Shown here one piece after another: positions 1 to 5,181 of a stretch of DNA of 5,181 nucleotides. The position numbers and the translations under genes were made by a program. The notes under the pieces were generated by a model. That model was not told where the DNA came from, did not search any database, and worked only from the letters and a program-made list of their open reading frames with translations. Positions within the stretch are counted from its first letter, which is position 1. The number at the start of each line of letters is the position of its first letter. Source of the stretch: Candidatus Iainarchaeum sp. (GTDB taxonomy: Archaea; Iainarchaeota; Iainarchaeia; Iainarchaeales; GCA-2688035); NCBI GenBank assembly GCA_028712575.1, contig JAQTPU010000065.1, forward strand, positions 1-5,181. Reading direction: 5' to 3'.

Positions 1-1743
1 GGCATTGCAAGCATACAGCGGGTTTTTGACCTTGTTGAAAAAGAAAAAATTTGTGTCACGGAAACAAAAAGCGGCCTGAATTTTTTCTGGAATGAAAACA
101 GGGTTTCCGGCGGAATAAAATCCCTTGCCCAACAGCTTTCACAGCAAAAAATAAGCAAATGCGATTCGACAGGCTTTTTTTATCCGGAAGAAAGTTTCTG
201 GCAGGGGGAATTTTCCCTTGGGGAAAACAACCCTTATTTTTATGTGTTCGATGCCGAGCCCCCGCAGAAATGCTATGAAGGCATATGCGTGCCGGATTTT
301 GACGGGGGCAGCTGTGAAAACATCGCTTCGGGGGAACTGCGGATTTTCGATGAAAATGGAACAATCCTGAAAAAAGAGCCGCTTGCCATAAATAAAAAAT
401 ATTGCAGGCACTCGGCGAAAATATTTTTTGGGGACGAGTATGCAGGCAGGAATTTCCGCGCTGTTTTAATCATGGCCGATATTCTTGGAAAGGAGCACGC
501 AAAAGAGCTTGGATATTTTGGAAACCTGAAGGACATTGTCCAGCCCTATGCATGGGCGGCCCCCCTGCTGCAAACCAACCTTCCGATAAATTTTCTGGTG
601 TTTGCAAAAGACAACAAAAAAATCGTGAAAGCCGAGCTTTCCGTAACAATGAACGGGCTGGAGGAAAATGTGCAGCTGGCTGAACACGCGTTTGATGAAA
701 GAAGAAAATATTTTTCAGGAACATACATCCCTAAAAACTCGGAAAAAACAGTTGAATACACTTACAGGGTCTGGGATGAAGAACAGGCATATGAAAGCAC
801 GGGGCGGGTGCAGGTGCTTGGCGAAAAAGCCGGCTGCAGGCAAATATTCGGGAATGCCCCTGTTGCGGAGGCAATCAATGTAATCCTTGTTCCAAGCAGG
901 TTCACAAAAGCGAATCTTGCGGAACTGAATTTTTACGGGTTTCAGGATGCCCTGTTTGAATTTGAGCCTTTCGGCTCAAAAAGGGGAAAATTCAATTTTT
1001 TCCTTCTTGAATCGACTGCAGACTTTGAGCAATCCGCCCTGGCTGTCGCCAGTGTTGTTTCAAATGAATGCAAAATCAATGTTTTGGACCAGGACCAGCT
1101 GGTATTTATTGTGCCAGAAACCGGAAGGGCAAATGCAGGGCCCGGGATTTCAAACATATTTGTCTGCCCGGACTGCAATTTGGTTTCCAATAATACCGGC
1201 TTTAAGTCATATACGTTTGTGCACGAGTTCGGGCACAGTTTCGGCTACCTTGCGGACGAATATGACAGCATCGGAGACAATACGCATTTGGATTTTGAAG
1301 CCCCTGAATTCGAACCTGAAAACCCCTGGGGAATAAATGTCGACAAAGAAGGCTGCCCGCGATGGTGCAGCGGAAAACTTGACGGCAATTCCCAGCTGCG
1401 GAACCTGTATGATTCGTATCAAAGCTGTGTCGCGCCGTACAAAAGCAGGCCTTATGACTGGGAAAACGCGTTATTGGACTGCTATAACAACTGGTTTGCC
1501 GCGGACGATTTCAAATTATACAAATCAGACCTCGGCATCAACTGCAGGGAAACAACGGGCTGTTTTTACAGTGCGCACGGCATGGCAAAATTCAGGTCTT
1601 TGGAGAGCGGCATTATGAACTGGAATGCAGGCCCGGGCGGCATTTTTGGAACAATCAGCGAGGAATTCATGGCAAACACAATCGATAATTACAATTCTGA
1701 AAAAATCCAGGCAATACTGGCCAAAAAAAAATGGGGCGAATAA
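1..1743 (+). CDS. M64-type (IgA peptidase family) secreted zinc metallopeptidase, 5' end missing
   Basis: Probable extracellular zinc endopeptidase; 580 codons are present. The frame has no stop from base 1, so the start and any signal peptide lie upstream. The GTG at 244 is only the first possible start codon in the window, not the gene start. In fragment numbering, residues about 193-273 look like a beta-rich Ig-like domain, and the catalytic domain begins near 291 (NVILVPSRF). The zinc motif HEFGHSFGYLADEY spans residues 408-421 (bases 1222-1263): His408 and His412 should bind zinc and Glu409 should be the catalytic base. HExxH followed by LxDEY is characteristic of family M64. A Met-turn-like segment, SGIMNW, lies at 536-541. 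Many cysteines (CPDC, GCPRWC and CRETTGC segments) suggest disulfides and export. No C-terminal membrane anchor is visible, and the end is lysine-rich. It is probably co-transcribed with the anchored CARDB-like gene 3 bases downstream. The family call is good; the substrate is unknown, and nothing shows that it cuts immunoglobulin. Confidence 0.85.
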   Translation, partial: GIASIQRVFDLVEKEKICVTETKSGLNFFWNENRVSGGIKSLAQQLSQQKISKCDSTGFFYPEESFWQGEFSLGENNPYFYVFDAEPPQKCYEGICVPDFDGGSCENIASGELRIFDENGTILKKEPLAINKKYCRHSAKIFFGDEYAGRNFRAVLIMADILGKEHAKELGYFGNLKDIVQPYAWAAPLLQTNLPINFLVFAKDNKKIVKAELSVTMNGLEENVQLAEHAFDERRKYFSGTYIPKNSEKTVEYTYRVWDEEQAYESTGRVQVLGEKAGCRQIFGNAPVAEAINVILVPSRFTKANLAELNFYGFQDALFEFEPFGSKRGKFNFFLLESTADFEQSALAVASVVSNECKINVLDQDQLVFIVPETGRANAGPGISNIFVCPDCNLVSNNTGFKSYTFVHEFGHSFGYLADEYDSIGDNTHLDFEAPEFEPENPWGINVDKEGCPRWCSGKLDGNSQLRNLYDSYQSCVAPYKSRPYDWENALLDCYNNWFAADDFKLYKSDLGINCRETTGCFYSAHGMAKFRSLESGIMNWNAGPGGIFGTISEEFMANTIDNYNSEKIQAILAKKKWGE

Positions 1744-1746
1744 AAA

Positions 1747-2235
1747 ATGGATTCAAAAAATGCAACAAAATTGGCAGGATGCCTTGCAGCCCTGTGCATA
1801 CTGGCCCTCGCGGCATTTTTTGCATTCGTGCAGCAGCCCAAAGAAGAAGCGCCTGTGCAAAATGAAAACCTGGACGGAATCGACCTTGCGGTCACGGGCA
1901 TTTCAATCAGGGACAATTCCGCTGTCTATTCATTGCCTGTGCAGCTAAAAGTCGGAATTGCAAACAACTCCGGCAAAAAGGCGGAAAGAATAAAAATAAG
2001 CCTTTTCATAGGCGACGAATTTTACAGGAGCTATTCCCTGAACAGCGGCATTGAAGCGCGGGCAAAAACAAGCTATGAAATAAACGACCTTGTTTTCAGG
2101 GAAAACCAGGCAGGCATGAACATTGTCAGGATAGTTGTTGAGCCAGCCGGCGGCTTTGAGGACTTTTCCATGCAGAACAACACAAAAGCGATTCCAGTGG
2201 CTGTTTTTACAATGCCCGACCCAGTGCAGGATTGA
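1747..2235 (+). CDS. Small membrane-anchored protein with extracellular CARDB-like domain
   Basis: A 162-residue protein of unknown specific role. A short, Lys-containing N-terminus is followed by a hydrophobic helix at about residues 9-28 and a polar linker rich in Gln and Glu (about 29-42). This fits a signal anchor that leaves the rest outside the cell. Residues about 46-155 match the CARDB pattern (a beta-sandwich adhesion or cell-surface module): it opens with DLAVTGISI, has VGIANNSGKKA in the second strand pair, a GIEARAKTSYE turn, and ends with EDFSMQNNTKAIPVAVF, where the NN near the last strand is typical. No catalytic residues are evident. The start lies 3 bases after the upstream stop; a weak G-run (1733-1736) lies 11-14 bases before it, so translation is probably coupled to the peptidase gene. 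By context it could be a surface partner or adhesin working with the peptidase, but that is inference. The stop is TGA. Confidence 0.75.
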   Translation: MDSKNATKLAGCLAALCILALAAFFAFVQQPKEEAPVQNENLDGIDLAVTGISIRDNSAVYSLPVQLKVGIANNSGKKAERIKISLFIGDEFYRSYSLNSGIEARAKTSYEINDLVFRENQAGMNIVRIVVEPAGGFEDFSMQNNTKAIPVAVFTMPDPVQD

Positions 2236-2253
2236 AAAAATAAAAAATGCAAA

Positions 2254-2266
2254 ACCATTAAATCAT
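2254..2266 (+). promoter_or_regulatory. Putative archaeal TATA-box promoter of the asnB-dph6 fusion gene
   Basis: The AT-rich heptamer ATTAAAT at 2257-2263 is centred 27 bases before the ATG at 2287, where a TATA box sits relative to the transcription start in Archaea. There is no Shine-Dalgarno-like GGAGG between it and the start codon. Together these suggest a leaderless transcript starting at or next to the ATG. The box is a poor match to a canonical TTTATATA element and was identified by eye. Confidence 0.4.
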
Positions 2267-2277
2267 TTGCTTGTCAA

Positions 2278-2286
2278 TTTTTCTTT
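2278..2286 (+). terminator. Possible oligo-T termination tract after the CARDB-like gene
   Basis: TTTTTCTTT lies directly before the next ATG. Archaeal RNA polymerase can terminate at oligo-T tracts without a hairpin, and this is the only T-run between the two genes, so it could end the peptidase/CARDB transcript. It may equally be just the AT-rich initiation region of the next promoter. No supporting stem-loop was seen. Confidence 0.2.
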
Positions 2287-4404
2287 ATGTGCGGCATAAC
2301 AGGCTTTTTCGGCTTTGAGGATTCTTTTGAAAGGGCAAAAAAAGCGATTTTTGAAATCAGGGAGAGAGGAACAGACTGCTTCGGCTTTTCCGATGGAAAG
2401 CGGGCCCTTGTTGGGAGGCGGATTGAAAAAATCCCGCCCTTAAAAGGAAGGGACTGCATTGCGCACTGCCTTCACAGCATAGTGGGCTTTGTTCCCCAGC
2501 CGCTGAAGGGAAAAGGCGTGCTTGCTGCAAACTGCGAAATTTACAATTGGAAAGAGCTTGATGAAAAATACAAATTCGGCGCAGGGAATGACGCTGAAGT
2601 GCTGTTAAAGCTCATTGAAAAAAAAGGCGCGCACAGGATAATTGAGGCGCTTGAAGAGCTTGACGGGGCATTTGCCTTTGCTTACTGGCTTGGAAACAAG
2701 GTGCTGATTGCAAGAGACCTGCTCGGGGTGAAGCCCCTGAATTACTCTTTGGACTGCGGGTTTGCATTCGCTTCGGAGCAGAAGGCATTGAGGGCCGGCG
2801 GCCTGGAGAAAATAACCGACCTGAACCCGAGGCAGGTGCTTGAATATGATTTGAAGGCCGGAAAAATAAAAAAAATCCAGAGAAAGTTTTTTGAAGTCCG
2901 GGAAAAAGAAACTGAAGAGGGGGAAGCTGTGCACAAATTTTCGGGCATTTTTCAGGCAGCTGTGGAAAAGCGCATTCCCGAAAAAAAATTCGGGCTTCTT
3001 TTTTCAGGGGGCGTTGATTCAAGCCTTGTTGCGCTCATGCTGAAAAAGCTTGGCTGTGATTTTACGTGCTATTTTGCATATGCAAAGGGGGCAGAGCTCG
3101 GAAAGCCGCGTGATTTGGAGTTTGCAGAGAAAATTGCCCGGGCCCACGGACTGAAACTGGAAGTTGCTGCGCTTGAATTTGAAAAAGTGGAAGAGTACGC
3201 AAAAAAAATTGTTTCCCTTATTGAAAGCTCCGACCCCGTAAAGACGGGGGTTGCGCTTCCGTTTTTCGCTGCCTGCGAAAAGGCGCGGAAAGACGGGGTG
3301 AAGGCAATGTTCTCCGGGCTTGGTTCGGATGAATTGTTTGCAGGATATAAGCGTTTTGAGCGCTCCAATAATATCAATCTTGACTGCAGGAACCTTTTGC
3401 TGCAGGTTTATGAAAATGACCTTTACAGGGACGACGTGGTTGCAATGCACAATAATATCGAGCTACGGCTGCCTTTTTTGGACACTGCTGTTGTTGAATT
3501 CGGGCTTGCTTTGAAAAAAGAATTGAAAATCAACAAAGGGGGCAACAAGCTGATTGTCAGGAAGGCCGCTGAAGGGCTCGGCCTTGAAAAGGAATTTGCC
3601 TTCAGGGGAAAAACCGCGGCGCAGTACGGAAGCAATTTTGACAAAGCCCTTGAAAAGCTTGCAAAACTGCGCGGGAAAAGGAAAACGGTTTTTTTGAATT
3701 CCTTTGCCGGCAAAAAAAACCTGAAGCTTGGGATGCTGTTTTCAGGCGGCAAAGACAGCTGCCTTGCGCTCTGGCTCATGAAACAGCAGAACTATGAAAT
3801 TTCCTGCCTGGTTTCAATGCTGGCAGAAAATCCCGACTCATACATGTTCCACAGGCCGGATGAAAAAGTTCTGAAACTGCAGGCAGAAGCGGCGGGAATT
3901 CCGCTTGTTGCCGGGCGCACGCCAGGGGAAAAGGAAAAGGAGCTTGCGGACCTGAAGAAAACAATTGCAAAGGCGCAAAAAAAGTTCGGCCTTGACGGGA
4001 TTGTTTCGGGCGCTGTTTGCAGCAATTACCAGAAGGAAAGGATACAGGGGATTGCGGAGGAGCTTGGGTTGAAGGTTTTTTCCCCGCTCTGGCACTGGAA
4101 ACAGGATGTCCTGCTGAAGACGCTTTTGAACGAAAAATTCGGGTTTGTTGTCTGCAGAATCGCTGCGCAGGGCCTGGATGAAAAAATCCTGGGAAAAAAA
4201 ATCACGCTCAAGGAAGTGGGGTTTTTGGTTGATTTGGAACAAAAAACTGGCTTCAATTCCGCCGGGGAAGGCGGGGAATTCGAAAGCCTTGTCCTGGATG
4301 CGCCTTTTTTCAAAAAAAGGCTTGTTGTTGAAGCGGTAAAAAAAATGCGGAACGAATTCCTGGGGGAACTGGAAATAAAAAAAGCCGCTTTAAAGGAAAA
4401 ATAA
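2287..4404 (+). CDS. asnB-dph6: Fusion: glutamine-dependent asparagine synthetase (AsnB) + diphthine-ammonia ligase (Dph6)
   Basis: A 705-residue cytosolic protein with three modules. (1) Residues 1 to about 200: class II glutamine amidotransferase beginning MCGITGFFG, with Cys2 as nucleophile, the RGTDCFGF motif (27-34), NCEIYN (82-87) and Asp102. It would release ammonia from glutamine. (2) About 215-470: asparagine synthetase domain with PP-loop SGGVDSS (240-246), SGLGSDELFAGY (343-354), the RDD...ELRLPFLD region (381-399) and RGKTAAQYGS (440-449). It adenylates aspartate and amidates it to asparagine. (3) About 478-690: Dph6 domain (DUF71/COG2102) with PP-loop LFSGGKDSC (484-492), SYMFHRP (518-524), SGAVCSNYQKERI (574-586) and GEGGEFESLVLDAPFF (660-675), which favours the Dph6 branch over the vitamin-B12-linked branch. 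Dph6 performs the last diphthamide step on EF2, using ATP and ammonia. Both synthetase modules look full length and are joined by a short basic linker. Oddities: Leu62 where AsnB has a glutamine-binding Arg, and Cys83 where it has an oxyanion Gly. The start is supported because Cys2 must follow Met1. Confidence 0.9.
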   Translation: MCGITGFFGFEDSFERAKKAIFEIRERGTDCFGFSDGKRALVGRRIEKIPPLKGRDCIAHCLHSIVGFVPQPLKGKGVLAANCEIYNWKELDEKYKFGAGNDAEVLLKLIEKKGAHRIIEALEELDGAFAFAYWLGNKVLIARDLLGVKPLNYSLDCGFAFASEQKALRAGGLEKITDLNPRQVLEYDLKAGKIKKIQRKFFEVREKETEEGEAVHKFSGIFQAAVEKRIPEKKFGLLFSGGVDSSLVALMLKKLGCDFTCYFAYAKGAELGKPRDLEFAEKIARAHGLKLEVAALEFEKVEEYAKKIVSLIESSDPVKTGVALPFFAACEKARKDGVKAMFSGLGSDELFAGYKRFERSNNINLDCRNLLLQVYENDLYRDDVVAMHNNIELRLPFLDTAVVEFGLALKKELKINKGGNKLIVRKAAEGLGLEKEFAFRGKTAAQYGSNFDKALEKLAKLRGKRKTVFLNSFAGKKNLKLGMLFSGGKDSCLALWLMKQQNYEISCLVSMLAENPDSYMFHRPDEKVLKLQAEAAGIPLVAGRTPGEKEKELADLKKTIAKAQKKFGLDGIVSGAVCSNYQKERIQGIAEELGLKVFSPLWHWKQDVLLKTLLNEKFGFVVCRIAAQGLDEKILGKKITLKEVGFLVDLEQKTGFNSAGEGGEFESLVLDAPFFKKRLVVEAVKKMRNEFLGELEIKKAALKEK

Positions 4405-4410
4405 TTTGAT

Positions 4411-4421
4411 ATCTTTTAATG
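4411..4421 (+). promoter_or_regulatory. Putative archaeal TATA-box promoter of the mscS-like gene
   Basis: TTTTAAT at 4414-4420 is centred 27 bases before the ATG at 4444, the same spacing as the box upstream of the asnB-dph6 gene. No Shine-Dalgarno sequence precedes the ATG, consistent with a leaderless transcript. Identified by eye; AT-rich intergenic DNA can produce such boxes by chance, but the repeated spacing strengthens both calls. Confidence 0.4.
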
Positions 4422-4433
4422 TTTTTTGGTTTT
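4422..4433 (+). terminator. Possible oligo-T terminator after the asnB-dph6 gene
   Basis: Six T, GG, then four T, starting 18 bases after the TAA stop of the fusion gene. This fits the hairpin-free oligo-T termination used by archaeal RNA polymerase. It lies between the putative TATA box and the ATG of the next gene, so the terminator and the downstream promoter would overlap. No stem-loop was seen. Confidence 0.25.
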
Positions 4434-4443
4434 ACTGTATAGC

Positions 4444-5181
4444 ATGACTCTTGAAACTGTCGTGCTTGCAGTTCTTGGAACCCCGCCTGCAAACTGGGTG
4501 CTTTTTTTCGGATGCATAATTGCCTCGGTAATAATCGGAAAAGCCATTGATTTCCTGATTGGCAGGCATCTGAAGAATCTTGCAAGGGCAAACCCCATAG
4601 GCCCGAAAAAGGTCAATGAAATAATTTTCAGGATTCTTGAAAAGCCGCTCTGGCTTGTTTTTGCGGTAATCGGCTTTGTCATAGGCATAAGCTTTCTGAA
4701 CCTTCCGGCAGAAACAATAAGGATTGTCCAGCAGACACTCGGTGTCGTCGTAGTCCTTATTGCAACCTGGATTGTAGTAAGGACTGTCGATTTTTTCCTG
4801 AAGAGCTACCTTTTTCCAATGGCTGAAAATGCGGGCACAAAAATAGACGAACAGTTTTTTCCCATTCTTAGCAAGATTATCAAAATAATAATTGTTTTAA
4901 TCGCAATTGCCGCGATTGCTGGAAGCCTGGGCTATGACCTTACCGCAGTAATCGCAGGCCTTGGAATAGGCGGCCTTGCAATCGCTTTTGCAGCCCAGGC
5001 GACAATTGCGGATGTTTTCGGCGGATTCAGCATTTTTACAAGCAAGCACTACTCGGTGGGGGACATTATTGATTATGAGGACGAGGTCCTGGGCCTGCAG
5101 GTTGAAAACATCGGCTTGAGATACACTTATTTCAGGGACTATAACGGCAGGCGCGTAATAATCCCGAACTCCAAAATTGCA
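4444..5181 (+). CDS. mscS: MscS-family mechanosensitive ion channel, 3' end missing
   Basis: The first 246 residues of a membrane channel of the small-conductance mechanosensitive family, which opens under membrane tension to release solutes during hypo-osmotic shock. Five hydrophobic segments are visible: about residues 16-40, 68-87, 93-118, 143-163 and 166-195. The last is the pore-lining helix, with the small-residue-rich stretch IAGLGIGGLAIAFAAQAT (170-187) and FGGF (192-195), the family hallmark. The beta domain follows: YSVGDIID (203-210), IGLRYT (223-228) and GRRVIIPNSKIA (235-246), matching the conserved VGD, IGLR-T and IPN motifs. Five segments is two more than the three of E. coli MscS, with extra N-terminal helices as in many larger homologues. 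The frame stays open to the last base, so the end of the beta domain and the C-terminal alpha/beta domain lie outside. The ATG was chosen because the nearest upstream in-frame stop is at 4417 and a TATA-like box sits 27 bases upstream. It shows no functional link to the fusion gene 39 bases upstream. Confidence 0.9.
   Translation, partial: MTLETVVLAVLGTPPANWVLFFGCIIASVIIGKAIDFLIGRHLKNLARANPIGPKKVNEIIFRILEKPLWLVFAVIGFVIGISFLNLPAETIRIVQQTLGVVVVLIATWIVVRTVDFFLKSYLFPMAENAGTKIDEQFFPILSKIIKIIIVLIAIAAIAGSLGYDLTAVIAGLGIGGLAIAFAAQATIADVFGGFSIFTSKHYSVGDIIDYEDEVLGLQVENIGLRYTYFRDYNGRRVIIPNSKIA

Noticed and set aside
1765..1785. Possible lipoprotein lipobox LAGC at residues 9-12 of the CARDB-like protein
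   Set aside because: The Cys comes before the hydrophobic helix rather than at its end, so it cannot be a normal lipoprotein cleavage site.
402..1948. Other-frame + strand open frames overlapping the peptidase gene (for example 402-683, 947-1336, 1625-1948)
   Set aside because: They overlap a gene with clear M64 motifs, lack protein-like composition and have no start signals.
2233..2286. TGA recoding that would fuse the CARDB-like protein to the AsnB-Dph6 protein
   Set aside because: No other in-frame TGA occurs in any gene here. The AsnB nucleophile must be the residue after an exposed Met1, and an extracellular domain fused to a cytosolic enzyme makes no topological sense.
2605..3450. Several long open frames on the minus strand within the fusion gene
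   Set aside because: They lie antisense to strongly conserved AsnB motifs, look low-complexity (rich in Ser, Phe, Pro and Lys) and show no recognisable domain; they are codon-bias shadows.
3650..3735. Possibility that the fusion is really two adjacent genes, with a separate dph6 start near the junction
   Set aside because: The frame is continuous and the linker has no good start: the only nearby in-frame ATG (3733) falls inside the strand leading into the PP-loop, and no TATA-like box or ribosome site precedes it. An internal start cannot be excluded without experiment.
1..5181. tRNA, rRNA, CRISPR array, insertion sequence or riboswitch
   Set aside because: Coding sequence covers all but 93 bases; no cloverleaf, direct-repeat array, terminal inverted repeat or conserved aptamer core was seen by eye.

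Overview
The window holds four genes, all on the + strand and tightly packed. It most likely comes from an archaeon with a small, compact genome, possibly of the DPANN type (for example Diapherotrites or Micrarchaeota); the lineage is inference. Four things point to Archaea: a diphthamide-synthesis (Dph6) domain, since diphthamide is made only on archaeal and eukaryotic EF2; TATA-like AT-rich boxes centred about 27 bases upstream of two start codons that lack a Shine-Dalgarno sequence, the pattern of leaderless archaeal transcripts; frequent ATA, AGG and AGA codons; and a small membrane protein with a CARDB-like domain of a kind common on archaeal surfaces. TAA and TGA act as ordinary stops.

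Region 1 (1-1743) is the 3' part of a gene for a large, cysteine-rich, probably secreted zinc metallopeptidase of the M64 (IgA peptidase) type. Its frame is open to the first base, so its true start lies outside the window. Region 2 (1747-2235) follows after 3 bases and encodes a small protein with one N-terminal membrane anchor and an outward-facing CARDB-like domain. The two probably form a cell-surface operon.

Region 3 (2287-4404) is the highlight. It is one continuous 705-codon gene joining a complete class II glutamine amidotransferase / asparagine synthetase (AsnB-like, about residues 1-470) to a complete Dph6-type diphthine-ammonia ligase (about residues 478-690). Both synthetase modules carry an intact PP-loop (SGGVDS and SGGKDS), so one chain has two ATP-adenylating sites and a glutaminase head. 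The simplest hypothesis is that ammonia from glutamine serves the amidation of diphthine as well as, or instead of, that of aspartate. The glutaminase head keeps its Cys2 nucleophile, but two glutamine-site positions of classical AsnB look substituted (Arg to Leu62, oxyanion Gly to Cys83).

Region 4 (4444-5181, running off the end) encodes an MscS-family mechanosensitive channel with five predicted membrane segments, the glycine/alanine-rich pore helix and the start of the cytoplasmic beta domain. It is probably a separate transcription unit with its own promoter.

The two intergenic gaps (51 and 39 bases) hold only putative promoters and T-tracts. I found no tRNA, rRNA, CRISPR array, insertion sequence or long repeat.
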